A stretch of 64,000 nt of DNA from Arenimonas sp. (GCA_019459145.1 JAIBEK010000014.1:112761-176760), one strand, 5' to 3'. Positions 1 through 11,105 are shown, counted from the stretch's first letter. The notes: generated by a model from the letters alone, not told the origin. A program made the numbers and translations.

Positions 1-1100
1 ATGCCGCGCTGCGAGCACAGTTCGACGAAATGCGCCCCCTTCTGGGCGCTTTCGGAAAACAGCACGCCATTGTTGGCGACAATGCCGACGGGGCAGCCCA
101 TGATGTGGGCGAAACCGGTGACCAGGGTTTCGCCGAAACGGGCCTTGAACTCATCGAACCGGCTGCCATCCACCACGCGGGCAATCACCTCGCGGATGTC
201 ATAGGGCGTGCGCGGGTCGGAAGGCACGACCTCCAGCATTTCATCGGGGTCATAGGCGGGTCCTTCCGGCGCCTGCCACTGGACGCTCACCGGCTTCTGC
301 CGATTGAGATTTGCGATGGCGCGCCGGGCAAGCGCCAGCGCGTGGGCGTCGTCCTCCGCCAGATAATCCGCCACGCCCGAGAGCCGGGTGTGGACATCGC
401 CGCCGCCAAGATCCTCGGCGCTCACCACTTCGCCGGTCGCCGCCTTGACCAGCGGCGGACCAGCAAGAAAAATGGTGCCCTGATTGCGCACGATGATCGA
501 AACATCCGACATGGCCGGCACGTAAGCGCCACCCGCCGTGCACGACCCCATGACCACGGCGATCTGGGCGATACCCTTGGCGCTCATCTGCGCCTGGTTG
601 AAGAAGATGCGGCCGAAATGGTCACGGTCCGGGAAGACCTCGTCCTGGTTCGGCAGGTTGGCGCCGCCGCTATCGACGAGGTAAACACAGGGGAGCTCTG
701 AGGCTTCGGCGATCTCCTGCGCCCGCAGATGCTTCTTCACCGTCATCGGATAATAGGTGCCACCCTTCACCGTCGCATCATTGGCGACGATCATGACCTC
801 CTGCCCCTCTACCCGGCCTACGCCGGCGATCAAACCGGCAGCCGGTGCCACACCGTGATACATGCCGTGGGCAGCCGTCGCGCCGATTTCGAGGAAGGGC
901 GAGCCGGCATCAAGGAGGTTGGCGAGGCGCTCGCGGGGCAGCATCTTGCCACGCGCTGCGTGGCGTTTGCGCGCTTCCTCGCCGCCACCTTCTGCGGCAA
1001 GCGCAGCAGCCGCGCGCATCTCCTCCAGAAGGCCAAGATGCGCGGCGCGGTTCTTCTTCGCGCTTCCAGACCCTGGAATATGGTCGGATCTCAGTTTCAT
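1..1100 (-). CDS. mccB: Methylcrotonyl-CoA carboxylase carboxyltransferase (beta) subunit, 3' end cut by window edge
   Basis: The beta subunit transfers carboxyl from biotin to 3-methylcrotonyl-CoA in leucine degradation. About 366 codons are present of a family length near 535; the C-terminus lies beyond the left edge. The ATG at 1100 is preceded by an AGGAGG Shine-Dalgarno. The reading frame stays open and contains carboxyltransferase landmarks such as [19 protein letters not shown] and [16 protein letters not shown]. It follows the isovaleryl-CoA dehydrogenase gene by 41 bp, which fits the leucine pathway order. Geranyl-CoA carboxylase beta subunits look alike, so a terpenoid-acid role cannot be excluded. 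The biotin-carrying alpha subunit is not in the window and would be expected just to the left. Confidence 0.9.
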   Translation of the reverse strand, partial: MKLRSDHIPGSGSAKKNRAAHLGLLEEMRAAAALAAEGGGEEARKRHAARGKMLPRERLANLLDAGSPFLEIGATAAHGMYHGVAPAAGLIAGVGRVEGQEVMIVANDATVKGGTYYPMTVKKHLRAQEIAEASELPCVYLVDSGGANLPNQDEVFPDRDHFGRIFFNQAQMSAKGIAQIAVVMGSCTAGGAYVPAMSDVSIIVRNQGTIFLAGPPLVKAATGEVVSAEDLGGGDVHTRLSGVADYLAEDDAHALALARRAIANLNRQKPVSVQWQAPEGPAYDPDEMLEVVPSDPRTPYDIREVIARVVDGSRFDEFKARFGETLVTGFAHIMGCPVGIVANNGVLFSESAQKGAHFVELCSQRG

Positions 1101-1141
1101 CGGTCCTCCTGCCGTGAACGTGCCCTGCAGACAATGCAGAT

Positions 1142-2305
1142 TCAGGCCATGGACGCCATCAGTTCGCGACCGATCAGCATGCGGCGGATTTCGGACGTGC
1201 CGGCACCGATTTCCATCAGCTTGGCATCGCGGAACAGTCGACTTACCACGCTGTCTTGCAGGAAGCCGGCTCCCCCCAGCGCCTGCACGGCCTGATGGGC
1301 CTGCACCATGGCCTGCTCGCTGGCATAAAGCACGGCACCTGCCGCATCCTGCCGCGTCACCTCGCCGCGATCACAGGCCTTGGCCACTTCATAGACATAG
1401 GCGCGGGCAGTATTGAGAGCCACATACATGTCGGCGATCTTGGCCTGCATCAGCTGGAAATTGCCGATGGGCTGGCCGAACTGCTCGCGCGTCGCCACAT
1501 AGGGCATCACCTCGTCGAGACAGGCGGCCATGATGCCAAGCCCGATACCGGCGAGCACCACACGCTCGAAATCCAGGCCCGACATGAGGACGCGCACGCC
1601 CCGGCCCTCTTCGCCAAGCACGTTGTCGAAGGGCACTTCGACGTCATCAAAAATGAGCTCGGCGGTATTGGAACCGCGCATGCCGAGCTTGTCGAAATGC
1701 GTGCTGGTGGAAAAACCCTTCATGCTCTTTTCAACGATGAAGGCTGTGATGCCTTTCGAGCCAGCGTCAGGATCGGTCTTGGCATAGACCACCAGAACAT
1801 CGGCATCCGGCCCGTTGGTGATCCAGTATTTGTTGCCCTTCAGCACATAGGCGCTATTGCGCTTTTCGGCCCTCAGTTTCATCGAGACGACGTCGGAGCC
1901 GGCACCGGGCTCGGACATGGCAAGCGCCCCCACATGCGCGCCGGAGACCAGGCCGGGCAGATATTTCCGCTTCTGCTCCTCGCTGCCATTCAGCTTGATC
2001 TGGTTGATGCACAGGTTGGAATGGGCGCCATAGGACAGGCTGATCGAAGCCGAGGCGCGGGCGATTTCCTCCACCGCCACGGTGTGGGCAAGATAGCCCA
2101 TGCCCGCCCCGCCATAATCCCCGCTCACCGTAATGCCATGCAGGCCAAGTTCCCCCATTTCCTTCCAGAGCGCATTGGGGAAACTGTTGGTGCGATCGAC
2201 GTCGGCGGCGAGAGGCTTCAGCCTGTCCTGTGCCCAGGCATGGACGGTCTCGCGAAGAGCGCTGACGTCTTCTCCAAGATCGAAGCGCATTGTGGCATGA
2301 AACAT
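1142..2305 (-). CDS. ivd: Isovaleryl-CoA dehydrogenase
   Basis: This FAD enzyme oxidises isovaleryl-CoA to 3-methylcrotonyl-CoA, feeding the carboxylase encoded downstream. The protein is 387 aa from the ATG at 2305, which has an AGGAGG six bases upstream; a longer open frame to 2344 lacks a ribosome site and would overlap the preceding gene. The acyl-CoA dehydrogenase signatures are present: [16 protein letters not shown], and the C-terminal [15 protein letters not shown] and [16 protein letters not shown]. The catalytic Glu sits in DFERVVLAG (about residue 247), the internal position typical of isovaleryl-CoA dehydrogenases rather than the C-terminal position of other family members. That placement is the main reason for the specific call. 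Confidence 0.92.
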   Translation of the reverse strand: MFHATMRFDLGEDVSALRETVHAWAQDRLKPLAADVDRTNSFPNALWKEMGELGLHGITVSGDYGGAGMGYLAHTVAVEEIARASASISLSYGAHSNLCINQIKLNGSEEQKRKYLPGLVSGAHVGALAMSEPGAGSDVVSMKLRAEKRNSAYVLKGNKYWITNGPDADVLVVYAKTDPDAGSKGITAFIVEKSMKGFSTSTHFDKLGMRGSNTAELIFDDVEVPFDNVLGEEGRGVRVLMSGLDFERVVLAGIGLGIMAACLDEVMPYVATREQFGQPIGNFQLMQAKIADMYVALNTARAYVYEVAKACDRGEVTRQDAAGAVLYASEQAMVQAHQAVQALGGAGFLQDSVVSRLFRDAKLMEIGAGTSEIRRMLIGRELMASMA

Positions 2306-2315
2306 GAAATCCTCC

Positions 2316-3083
2316 TCATTTCGGGGCCATGCGGAGCGCTCCATCCAGACGGATGACCTCCCCGTTCAGCATGGCATTTTCGATGATGTGCCGCACCAGC
2401 GCCGCATATTCCGCCGGCTCTCCCAGTCGCGACGGAAAGGGCACCGAAGCGCCGAGCGCGTTCTGCACCTCCTGCGGCATGCCGGCCATCATCGGTGTCT
2501 TGAAGATACCGGGCGCGATGGTCATGACGCGGATGCCGTGGCGGGCTAGTTCGCGTGCCATGGGCAGCGTCAGGCCGACCACGCCCGCCTTGGAGGCGGC
2601 ATAGGCCGCCTGGCCGATCTGCCCTTCAAAGGCGGCGACCGAAGCCGTGTTGATGATGACGCCGCGCTCGCCTCCGTCATTCGGTGCGGATCTGGCGATG
2701 GCGTCCGCGGCAAGCCGCGCCATGTTGAAGGAGCCGATCAGGTTGATGGAAACGGCGCGCGAAAAGCTCTCCAATCCATGCGGGCCGTCGCGGCCAAGCA
2801 CTTTTTCACCGGGCGCCACACCGGCACAATTGACCAGCCCGTGCAGGCTACCGAAGGCGCCTTCGGCAAGAGCGACAGCCGCCTTCGCATCGGCCTCGCT
2901 CGTGACGTCGGTCAGACGGAAGCGAGCCCGGCCCCCGAGCCGCACTGCTGCGGCGTCTCCAGCTCGCTCATCGCGGTCGGCGATCACCACATTGGCCCCG
3001 GCGCCAATCAGCATCTCGGCGGTGGCGGCGCCGAGACCGGAGGCTGCGCCCGTGACGATGAAGGTCTTGCCCGCGATCTCCAT
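2316..3083 (-). CDS. Short-chain dehydrogenase, 3-hydroxyacyl-CoA dehydrogenase type II-like
   Basis: A 255-aa NAD-dependent short-chain dehydrogenase. The cofactor motif TGAASGLG lies at residues 11-18, NCAG near 85, and the catalytic Ser148, Tyr161 and Lys165 (YAASK) are all present. The overall pattern ([36 protein letters not shown]) is that of HSD17B10-like 3-hydroxyacyl-CoA dehydrogenases, which act on 3-hydroxy-2-methylbutyryl-CoA in isoleucine degradation. The ATG at 3083 follows a GAGGGGG ribosome site. It lies 9-10 bp from genes on both sides in a beta-oxidation operon. Substrate chain length cannot be read from sequence. Confidence 0.85.
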   Translation of the reverse strand: MEIAGKTFIVTGAASGLGAATAEMLIGAGANVVIADRDERAGDAAAVRLGGRARFRLTDVTSEADAKAAVALAEGAFGSLHGLVNCAGVAPGEKVLGRDGPHGLESFSRAVSINLIGSFNMARLAADAIARSAPNDGGERGVIINTASVAAFEGQIGQAAYAASKAGVVGLTLPMARELARHGIRVMTIAPGIFKTPMMAGMPQEVQNALGASVPFPSRLGEPAEYAALVRHIIENAMLNGEVIRLDGALRMAPK

Positions 3084-3092
3084 GTTACCCCC

Positions 3093-4235
3093 TCAAGCCT
3101 CGGCCAGAACCGAGCGCGCGATGATCAGGCGCATGATCTCGTTCGTCCCTTCCAGGATCTGGTGGACACGCAGGTCGCGGACGATCTTCTCCACACCGTA
3201 ATCCGCCAGATAGCCGTAGCCACCGTGCAATTGCAGTGCGCGGTTCGCGACCTCGAAGCCGCTATCGGTCACATGCTTCTTGGCCATGGCGCAAAGCCGC
3301 GTCGCCTCCGGCAGTTTAGCGTCCAGCGCGGCGGCGGCCCGCCACAGGAAGGTGCGCGACACTTCCACATCGGTCGCCATTTCCGCGATGGTAAACTGCA
3401 GTGCCTGGAACTCATTCAGCTTGTGGCCGAAGGCCTTGCGCTCGCCGGTATAGGCGAGCGCCTTTTCCAGGGCCGATTGCGCGCCGCCGAGCGAGCAGGC
3501 GGCAATCGAGGTGCGCCCGCCGTCCAGCGCCTCCATGGCCAGCCTGAAGCCGGCCCCCTCCGGGCCCAGCATCGCATCCGCACGCACGCGAACCCGATCC
3601 AGCATCACGGTGCGTGTCGGCTGGGCGTTCCAGCCCATCTTCCTCTCATTGGCACCGAAAGTGATGCCCTCTGCATCCTTTTCCACTAGAAATGCGGAGA
3701 CACCCTTCGCACCCGGCCCACCGGTGCGGGCCATCACCACGTAGAGGTCCGTCGCCCCGGCGCCGGAAATGAACATCTTCTGGCCGGTAAGCACGTAGTC
3801 ATCGCCGTCGCGTTCGGCGCGTGTGGTCAGGGCCGCCGCATCCGAACCGCAGGACGGTTCGGTCAGGCAATAGGAAGCCAGGATCTCGGCGCTGCAGAGC
3901 CGCGGCAGATAGGTCTCTTTCTGTGCCGTGCTGCCATGCTTGTCGATCATGGTCGCAACCATGTTGTGGATCGAAAGGTAGGCGGAAATGGCGGCGCAAC
4001 CCTTGGCGAGCGCCTCATAGATGAGCACCGCCTCGAAACGCCCGAGCCCCGAACCGCCAAATTCTTCCGCGACCATGATGCCGCCGAGACCCAGCGAAGC
4101 GGCATTGCGAATGACATCGACAGGGAAGTGCCTGGTCTGATCCCATTCGAGCGCATGCGGCGCGATCTCGTCGCTAGCGAAGCTCTCGGCCATGTCACGG
4201 ATTGCTGTCTGTTCTTCAGTCAGGGTAAAATTCAT
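3093..4235 (-). CDS. Acyl-CoA dehydrogenase, isobutyryl-CoA dehydrogenase (ACAD8) type
   Basis: A 380-aa FAD-dependent acyl-CoA dehydrogenase. Family signatures are LTEPSCGSDAAAL and QLHGGYGYLADYGVEKIVRD. The C-terminal ILEGTNEIMR supplies the catalytic Glu at about residue 362, the usual position outside the isovaleryl-CoA group. AYLSIHNMV near residue 100 resembles isobutyryl-CoA dehydrogenases, suggesting valine or short branched acyl-CoA substrates. The upstream ribosome site is weak, and the gene starts 9 bp after the thiolase stop, so translation is probably coupled. A short/branched-chain dehydrogenase acting on 2-methylbutyryl-CoA is the alternative. Confidence 0.85.
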   Translation of the reverse strand: MNFTLTEEQTAIRDMAESFASDEIAPHALEWDQTRHFPVDVIRNAASLGLGGIMVAEEFGGSGLGRFEAVLIYEALAKGCAAISAYLSIHNMVATMIDKHGSTAQKETYLPRLCSAEILASYCLTEPSCGSDAAALTTRAERDGDDYVLTGQKMFISGAGATDLYVVMARTGGPGAKGVSAFLVEKDAEGITFGANERKMGWNAQPTRTVMLDRVRVRADAMLGPEGAGFRLAMEALDGGRTSIAACSLGGAQSALEKALAYTGERKAFGHKLNEFQALQFTIAEMATDVEVSRTFLWRAAAALDAKLPEATRLCAMAKKHVTDSGFEVANRALQLHGGYGYLADYGVEKIVRDLRVHQILEGTNEIMRLIIARSVLAEA

Positions 4236-4244
4236 CGGTTCAGC

Positions 4245-5429
4245 TCAATTCATTGTCTCGAAGGCAATTGCGGTCGCTTCACCGCCACCGATACACACAC
4301 TGGCGACGCCGCGTTTTGCGCCGCGCTCCTGCAATGCGGCGAGCAGCGTCACCAGAATACGCGCACCCGATGCACCGATCGGATGACCAAGGGCGCAGGC
4401 CCCTCCGTTGACGTTCACCTTGTCGGCGGGCAGGTCGAGATCGCGCATGGCGGCCATGGCCACCACCGCGAAGGCCTCGTTGATCTCGAAAAGGTCGACG
4501 TCACCCGCCGACCATCCGGTGCTCTGGAAGAGTTTCCGCATGGCCCCGATCGGTGCCGTCGGGAACAGCCGCGGTTCGTTGGCATAGCTGGCATGGCCGA
4601 CAATGCGGGCGAGCGGCGAGAGGCCGCGCTTTTCCGCCTCGTCCTGGCTCATGAGAATGAGGGCTGCCGCCCCGTCGCTGATGGAGGAGGAGTTCGCCGC
4701 CGTCACCGTGCCATCCGGCCGGAAGGCCGGTTTCAGATGCGGGATCTTGTCCGGTCGCGCCTTGCCGGGCTGTTCGTCGGTCGAAACCGTGGTTACGCCG
4801 CCCTTTTCCGTCAATGAAACCGTTGCGATCTCGCCGGCAAAACGTCCTTCGGCAATGGCCGCTTGCGCCCGCGACAGGGATTGCAGTGCATAAGCATCCT
4901 GCGCCTCGCGCGTGACCTGGTAGGCCTGCGCGCAATCCTCGGCAAAGGTGCCCATCAGCCGCCCCTTGTCATAGGCATCCTCCAGCCCGTCGAGGAACAT
5001 GTGGTCGAGCACGCGGCCATGGCCCATGCGATAGCCGCCACGGGCGCGGTCCAGGAGGTAGGGCGCATTCGACATGCTCTCCATGCCGCCGGCGACCGTG
5101 ATTTGTGCCTGCCCGGCGCGGATGGCGTCATGCGCCATCATCACCGTCTTCATGCCCGATCCGCACATCTTGTTGACGGTCGAGGCCGGAATGGACACAG
5201 GCATTCCCGCGCCGAGCGCCGCCTGACGGGCCGGCGCCTGTCCCTGGCCCGCCGTCAGAACGCAGCCCATCAGAACCTCGTCCACCACGGACGCGTCGAC
5301 GCTTGCCCGCTCCAGTGCGGCCTGAATGGCAACCGCCCCCAGTTCCGCCGCCGTCTTGCCGCCCAGAACGCCCTGAAAGCCGCCCATCGGCGTACGGGCT
5401 GCGCTCACGATGACCACATCATGCCGCAT
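4245..5429 (-). CDS. Acetyl-CoA C-acyltransferase (thiolase)
   Basis: A 394-aa thiolase that cleaves 3-oxoacyl-CoA to acetyl-CoA and a shortened acyl-CoA, or condenses two acetyl-CoA. The nucleophile Cys89 lies in NKMCGSGMK. The C-terminal catalytic His349 is in ALGHPIGASGAR and Cys379 in CIGGGEATA. The ATG at 5429 has an AGGAGGAG ribosome site. It is preceded by a 134-bp gap after the PaaK-like ligase, large enough for an internal promoter, and is followed at 9 bp by the acyl-CoA dehydrogenase. Its neighbours suggest it closes the branched-chain beta-oxidation route (for example 2-methylacetoacetyl-CoA), but a general acetoacetyl-CoA thiolase is equally possible. Confidence 0.88.
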   Translation of the reverse strand: MRHDVVIVSAARTPMGGFQGVLGGKTAAELGAVAIQAALERASVDASVVDEVLMGCVLTAGQGQAPARQAALGAGMPVSIPASTVNKMCGSGMKTVMMAHDAIRAGQAQITVAGGMESMSNAPYLLDRARGGYRMGHGRVLDHMFLDGLEDAYDKGRLMGTFAEDCAQAYQVTREAQDAYALQSLSRAQAAIAEGRFAGEIATVSLTEKGGVTTVSTDEQPGKARPDKIPHLKPAFRPDGTVTAANSSSISDGAAALILMSQDEAEKRGLSPLARIVGHASYANEPRLFPTAPIGAMRKLFQSTGWSAGDVDLFEINEAFAVVAMAAMRDLDLPADKVNVNGGACALGHPIGASGARILVTLLAALQERGAKRGVASVCIGGGEATAIAFETMN

Positions 5430-5563
5430 GCTCTTCTCCTCCTGCCATCCGCATCACGATCCCGATGCCCAAACTCTCAGCCACAGATTTGTACGCCCTG
5501 CCGCGGAAAAGAACAGGGCCGTGGCAAAGCGCCGCTACCCGGACAGGCGTGGCTCCGCCGCAC

Positions 5564-6733
5564 CTATTCATAGCTGCGGCGATCCTCGATGACCTTTCCA
5601 TCATTCGGCAATGCGCCGGGCGGCAGCAATTCCACATGAGCCCGCATCTTCAGCGTCGCGACGATACTGGGCTCATAAAGCGCCGGATTGGTGGCCCGCG
5701 TCTCGATCTGCACCGTCATAACGTCCATTTCACCTTCACGGCTGGCGACCACGCGCGCGCGGGCGATTTCGTCATGGCGCGCCACCAGTTGGGCCACCTG
5801 CTCCGGTCGCACGAACATGCCCTTGATCTTCGTGGTCTGGTCGGCACGGCCCATCCAGCCCTTGATGCGACGGTTGCTGCGCCCGCAGGGGCTTGTGCCG
5901 GGCAGGATGGCCGAGAGATCACCCGTTGCAAAACGGATGAGCGGGTAATCCGGATTGAGCGAGGTGACCACCACCTCGCCAACCTCGCCATCCGGCACCG
6001 GACGGTCGGAGCCCGGGCGCACGATCTCGACGATCACGCCCTCGTCCATGATCAGCCCCTCCATGGCGGGCGATTCATAGGCGATATTGCCGAGATCGGC
6101 CGTGGCATAGACCTGCAGGCAGCTGATGCCGCGATCGATGTAGTATTGCCGCAGGCTGGGGAACAGCGCGCCGCCGGACACCGCCGCGCGGCTGATCTTC
6201 AGACGCTCGCCAAGTTCCTCCGCCTTTTCCAGGATGACCTTCAGGTAGTCGGGCGTTCCGGCATAGACCGTCGTGCCGATGTCGGCGGCAGCGCGGACCT
6301 GCAGGTCCGTCTGCCCAGTGCCGGCGGGCAGGATTGCAGCCCCCACCGCCCGCGCCCCGTTTTCGAAGATCATGCCGGCCGGCGTCAGGTGATAGCCGAA
6401 GCAGTTATGCACGATATCTCCGCGACCGACGCCGAGCGCATGCAGGAAGCGGCCCATGCGCCACCAGTCATGGCTGACGCCGCCTGGCTCGTAAATCGGT
6501 CCCGGCGACTGGAAATAGTGGACGATATCGCCAACCGGCAGGCCGCCGAAGGGAGGCTTCACCTTCTGCCGCTCGGACAGTTCCGCCTTGCGCAAGACCG
6601 GCAGCGAGGCGAGGGCCGACAGGGCGTCCAACGGGTTCTGGCCCTGTCGCTGGAGCAAGTCGTTGAGGAGCTTCAGCTGGCCGGTCTCACGCTCGTCCTG
6701 CGAACGGGTTTCGAGGGTGTCAAAATGGCTCAT
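5564..6733 (-). CDS. Phenylacetate-CoA ligase (PaaK)-like adenylate-forming enzyme
   Basis: A 389-aa protein of the adenylate-forming superfamily, PaaK-like branch, expected to activate a carboxylic acid to its CoA thioester using ATP. Visible features are SGGALFPSLRQ, the acyl-adenylate core YATADLGNIAYES near residue 230, RFATGDLSAI, and the hinge GRADQTTKIKGMFVRPEQV. The start is the ATG at 6733 with AAGGAT upstream; the longer open frame to 6964 overlaps livF and has no ribosome site. It follows livF by 25 bp. Such ligases recur beside LIV-type transporters, which suggests the transported compound is a carboxylate rather than an amino acid. The real substrate is unknown. Confidence 0.85.
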   Translation of the reverse strand: MSHFDTLETRSQDERETGQLKLLNDLLQRQGQNPLDALSALASLPVLRKAELSERQKVKPPFGGLPVGDIVHYFQSPGPIYEPGGVSHDWWRMGRFLHALGVGRGDIVHNCFGYHLTPAGMIFENGARAVGAAILPAGTGQTDLQVRAAADIGTTVYAGTPDYLKVILEKAEELGERLKISRAAVSGGALFPSLRQYYIDRGISCLQVYATADLGNIAYESPAMEGLIMDEGVIVEIVRPGSDRPVPDGEVGEVVVTSLNPDYPLIRFATGDLSAILPGTSPCGRSNRRIKGWMGRADQTTKIKGMFVRPEQVAQLVARHDEIARARVVASREGEMDVMTVQIETRATNPALYEPSIVATLKMRAHVELLPPGALPNDGKVIEDRRSYE

Positions 6734-6758
6734 GATGTATATCCTTGCCTTGCCGTCC

Positions 6759-7583
<825 letters not shown>

Positions 7584-7610
7584 GAATGTCGTCCCGGCGT
7601 GTGGGTTCGA

Positions 7611-7637
7611 GCTGCCCCGGCAGGAAACCGGGGCAGC
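7611..7637 (-). terminator. GC-rich hairpin after livJ
   Basis: A perfect 10-bp stem (GCTGCCCCGG at 7611-7620 against 7628-7637) with a 7-base loop starts 7 bases past the livJ stop. There is no U-tract, so it is more likely a partial attenuator or a 3' mRNA-stabilising structure for livJ than a full terminator. Confidence 0.6.
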
Positions 7638-7644
7638 CTGAGGC

Positions 7645-8931
7645 TTAGTTGCAGCGTTCCGCGATCTTGTTTTCCGCCGCATAGGCTGCGGAATCATCCA
7701 TCACCAACGGCGTCAGCACATCGTCATCAGGCGCGATGAAATCGGTGATCAGGCTCCATTTCTTGGTGGAAGGATCCCATTGCTGGACGAGCGCAGCACC
7801 CGGTCCACCATGATCCGCGCAGGAAGCCTTGAACGGCTGGCCGAATTTCGGCAGGCCGAGCTCGACCATGCGCGCCTCGGTGATCTCCAGTTCCTCAAAG
7901 CCGTTGCGCAAATCGGAGGCCGTGATCGCCGACTTGCCGGTGATCTGCTGAGCCTTGCGGATGGCTTCCGAAATGACCAGCGCGGCATACATGCCGCGGG
8001 AATAGAGAACCGAGCCGACCTGATCGCCCGCGCCGCTCGCCTTGCCGGCATCGATCACATATTTCTTGAGATCGCCGTAAACCGGGTAATCCATACCGGT
8101 TCCATGCATCGCCAGCGACTTGTAGCCCTTGGCGCCCATGCCGGCCGGCATGACGTCGTGCTCGGCACCGGACCACCACACGCCGATGAAATTCTCCATC
8201 GGATAGTTGATGTTGGACGCCTCCTGGATGGCCACGGCGTTCATTACGCCCCAGCCCCACATCAACACGTAATCCGGCTTTTCACGACGGATCTGCAGCC
8301 ACTGGCTCTTCTGCTCCTGGCCGGGGTGATCGACCGGGATCTGCAACAGATCATAGCCGTGCTTCTTGGAAAGCTCGGTCAGCGTGCGGATCGGCTCCTT
8401 GCCATAGGCCGAATTGTGGTAAAGCAACGCGACTTTCTTGCCCTTCAGGTCTCCGCCGTTCTGATCGAGCAGGTAGCGGATGGCGACGCTTGCCGCATCC
8501 CAGTAATTGGCGGGGTAGTTGAACACCCATTCGAACACCTTGCCGTTGGCGGCCGACGTGCGACCATAACCGGGCGTGTAGAGCGGAATGCCGTCGGCCG
8601 CGGTCTTGGGGATCAGCTGATAGGTGATGCCGGTCGACAGCGGATTATAGACGAGTGCGCCATTGCCCTTGGTCGCCTCATAGCACTCGACGCCTTTTTC
8701 CGTGTTGTAGGCTGTCTCGCATTCCGGGACGGCAACCTTCTCTCCGCCGATTCCGCCATCGCGCTCGTTGAGAAGCGTGAAGTAGTCGTTGAAGCCATCG
8801 GCATAAGGGATGCCGCCGGGCGCATAGGGGCCGGTTCGATAGGACAGGTTCGGCACGATCAGATCGGCAGAGGCCGGCATGCTGGTCATCAGCATGGTCG
8901 CCGCCGCAAAGGCTGCAAGCGTCTTCTTCAT
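7645..8931 (-). CDS. livJ: LIV-family ABC transporter substrate-binding protein
   Basis: A 428-aa periplasmic binding protein of the Peripla_BP_6/LIV type. The ATG at 8931 has a GGGAGGAAA ribosome site. An N-terminal signal peptide (MKKTLAAFAAATML..) ends with ASA at residue 22. The mature protein begins DLIVPNLSYRTGPYAPGG and includes KKVALLYHNSAYGKEP and NFIGVWWSGAEHDVMPAG. It lies between livM (77 bp upstream) and livF. This subgroup travels with two acyl-CoA ligases, so the ligand may be a carboxylic acid rather than leucine, isoleucine or valine. The symbol is by family and position only. Confidence 0.88.
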   Translation of the reverse strand: MKKTLAAFAAATMLMTSMPASADLIVPNLSYRTGPYAPGGIPYADGFNDYFTLLNERDGGIGGEKVAVPECETAYNTEKGVECYEATKGNGALVYNPLSTGITYQLIPKTAADGIPLYTPGYGRTSAANGKVFEWVFNYPANYWDAASVAIRYLLDQNGGDLKGKKVALLYHNSAYGKEPIRTLTELSKKHGYDLLQIPVDHPGQEQKSQWLQIRREKPDYVLMWGWGVMNAVAIQEASNINYPMENFIGVWWSGAEHDVMPAGMGAKGYKSLAMHGTGMDYPVYGDLKKYVIDAGKASGAGDQVGSVLYSRGMYAALVISEAIRKAQQITGKSAITASDLRNGFEELEITEARMVELGLPKFGQPFKASCADHGGPGAALVQQWDPSTKKWSLITDFIAPDDDVLTPLVMDDSAAYAAENKIAERCN

Positions 8932-9008
8932 CTCATTTCCTCCCAACAAAGATGACTTCACTTCAGGACCGCAGCTCCTCCGCCGCGGCATTCACACTTG
9001 GCCCGCCG

Positions 9009-10085
9009 TCAGTGCGGGAAGGGCCACAGGCGCAGTTTCTCCTTGGCGACCCGCCACAGCTGGTTCAGCCCATGCGGTTCGGCAATCAGGAAGACGATGA
9101 TCAGGCCGCCGACGATGATCAGTTCGAGATGGGCGGCCAGGTCCGTCGCCCAGCCGAACTGGCCGACGAACACATTCTTGAGAAGCACCGGCAGCAGAAC
9201 CAGGAAGGCCGCACCGGCAAAGCTGCCGAAGATCGAGCCCAGCCCGCCGATGATGATCATGAACAGCACGAGGAAGCTCTTCTGGATGCCGAAAGCCTCA
9301 CCCACTTCGACGGCGCCGAGATAGACCGAGAAGAACAGGGCGCCGGCGATGCCGATGTAGAAGGACGACACGGCGAAGGCGGTCAGCTTGGCGGTCAGCG
9401 GGTTCACCCCGATGATTTCGGCGGCAATGTCCATGTCGCGGATCGCCATCCAGCGACGGCCCACGGAACCGCGCGTCAGGTTGCGCGCCAGCCAGGCCAG
9501 GGCGAACAGGATAACGAGGCAGAACATGTACTTGGCCCAGGCCGGCGTGTTGGCGCCTGTCACCGCGATGCCGAACAGGGTGCGTTCCGGCGCGGTAATC
9601 TGGCCGGAGGCCGAATAGTTGTAGAACCACGGAACCTTGTTGAAGAGCCACACCAGGAAGAACTGTGCGGCGAGCGTTGCAACCGCAAGGTAGAAACCCT
9701 TGATCCGCAAACTGGGCAGGCCGAACAGCACGCCGACCGCAGCCGTGACGAAGCCTGCCAGCACCACATTGACGATGATCGGCATGTCGGGCATGGCCGT
9801 CATCAGCTTGTAGCAAGCATAGGCGCCAACGGCCATGAACCCGCCCGTGCCAAGGCTGACCTGGCCGCAATAGCCGGTCAGTATGTTGAGGCCGATCGCG
9901 GCGATCGCGTAGATCAGGAACGGCACGAAGACGGCATTTGCCCAATAGTCGTTGATGAGGAAGGGGATCACGCCGAAGGCGATCGCCACCACGAGATAAT
10001 AGCGGATGCGGTCGAACTTGATCGGAAAGGTCTGGCTATCCGCCACATAGCTGGTCTTGAAATCACCGGCTTCACGATACAGCAT
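9009..10085 (-). CDS. livM: LIV-type ABC transporter permease LivM
   Basis: A 358-aa inner-membrane permease. Multiple hydrophobic helices begin near residue 30. The LivM signature region GLNILTGYCGQVSLGTGGFMAVGAY lies near residues 70-95, and the EAA-like coupling region includes RRWMAIRDMDIAAEIIGVNPL. The ATG at 10085 lies 4 bp after the livH stop and within its ribosome context; the frame continuing to 10163 would overlap livH. It pairs with LivH to form the transmembrane channel. Confidence 0.92.
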   Translation of the reverse strand: MLYREAGDFKTSYVADSQTFPIKFDRIRYYLVVAIAFGVIPFLINDYWANAVFVPFLIYAIAAIGLNILTGYCGQVSLGTGGFMAVGAYACYKLMTAMPDMPIIVNVVLAGFVTAAVGVLFGLPSLRIKGFYLAVATLAAQFFLVWLFNKVPWFYNYSASGQITAPERTLFGIAVTGANTPAWAKYMFCLVILFALAWLARNLTRGSVGRRWMAIRDMDIAAEIIGVNPLTAKLTAFAVSSFYIGIAGALFFSVYLGAVEVGEAFGIQKSFLVLFMIIIGGLGSIFGSFAGAAFLVLLPVLLKNVFVGQFGWATDLAAHLELIIVGGLIIVFLIAEPHGLNQLWRVAKEKLRLWPFPH

Positions 10086-10089
10086 GAGT

Positions 10090-11076
10090 TCACACCCTTT
10101 CGATGATGCGTTCGCCGAACAGGCCCTGCGGCCGGAAGACGAGGAAGGCGAGCGCCAGCACATAGGCGAACCAGTTTTCGGTGGCGCCGCCGACCAGCGG
10201 GCCGACGAAGAACTCGAACAGCTTTTCGCCCATGCCGATGATGAGGCCGCCGACGATGGCGCCGGGAATGGAGGTGAAACCGCCGAGCATCAGGACCGGG
10301 AGGGCCTTCAGCGCAATCAGCGACAGGCTGAACTGAACCCCTGATTTCGAGCCCCACATGATGCCGGCGACAAGCGCCACGACGCCGGCAATTGACCAGA
10401 CGAGCACCCAGATGAAGCGGAGCGAAATGCCGACCGAGAGCGCTGCCTGATGATCGTCGGCGACCGCGCGCAAGGCCCGCCCCTGCTTGGAATATTGTGA
10501 AAAGACAGTCAGGGTCAGGACGAGCAGGGCCGCCACCACCGCTGCCACGATATCCAGCCGGTCGATGAAGAAACCATAGCCGAACCAGGCGTTTGTGGTG
10601 CTTTCTATGCTCTCGCTGACACCCTTGGGCAGGCCGACATCGAGCCGCTTGATGTCGGAGCCCCACATCACGTCGCCGAGCCCCTCCAGGAAATAGGCAA
10701 GGCCGATCGTTGCCATGAACAGGATGATGGGTTCCTGGTTGACCAGATGCTTGAGGATGAAGCGCTCGACCAGCACGGCGAGCAGGGTCATCACCGCCAC
10801 GGTGATCAGGATTGCCGCAACGGCCGGCACGGTAAAACCGAAATGGTGGAAGTTCGTGCCGAAGATCGCGTTGATCAGATGCGCGAAAGGCACCTGTCCT
10901 TCCATGACGCCGACCAGCGTCAGGGCGGCGAACAGGGCCAGAACCCCTTGCGCATAGTTGAAGATGCCGCTGGCCTTGAAGATCAGCACGAAGCCGAGCG
11001 CCACGAGGGCGTACATGACGCCTGCCATCAGCCCGTTCAGCATGACTTCAAGGGCGAAGAAAACCGTATCAGGCAT
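10090..11076 (-). CDS. livH: LIV-type ABC transporter permease LivH
   Basis: A 328-aa permease with about eight hydrophobic segments. The LivH landmarks are ALGFVLIFKASGIFNYAQG near residue 30, RALRAVADDHQAALSVGI (coupling loop), and LPVLMLGGFTSIPGAIVGG. The start ATG at 11076 has GGGAG about ten bases upstream; an ATG six codons earlier has no ribosome site. It follows livG by 29 bp and precedes livM by 4 bp. Confidence 0.92.
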   Translation of the reverse strand: MPDTVFFALEVMLNGLMAGVMYALVALGFVLIFKASGIFNYAQGVLALFAALTLVGVMEGQVPFAHLINAIFGTNFHHFGFTVPAVAAILITVAVMTLLAVLVERFILKHLVNQEPIILFMATIGLAYFLEGLGDVMWGSDIKRLDVGLPKGVSESIESTTNAWFGYGFFIDRLDIVAAVVAALLVLTLTVFSQYSKQGRALRAVADDHQAALSVGISLRFIWVLVWSIAGVVALVAGIMWGSKSGVQFSLSLIALKALPVLMLGGFTSIPGAIVGGLIIGMGEKLFEFFVGPLVGGATENWFAYVLALAFLVFRPQGLFGERIIERV

Positions 11077-11105
11077 GATGCCACACTCCCGCATCGTGAG
11101 CCGAG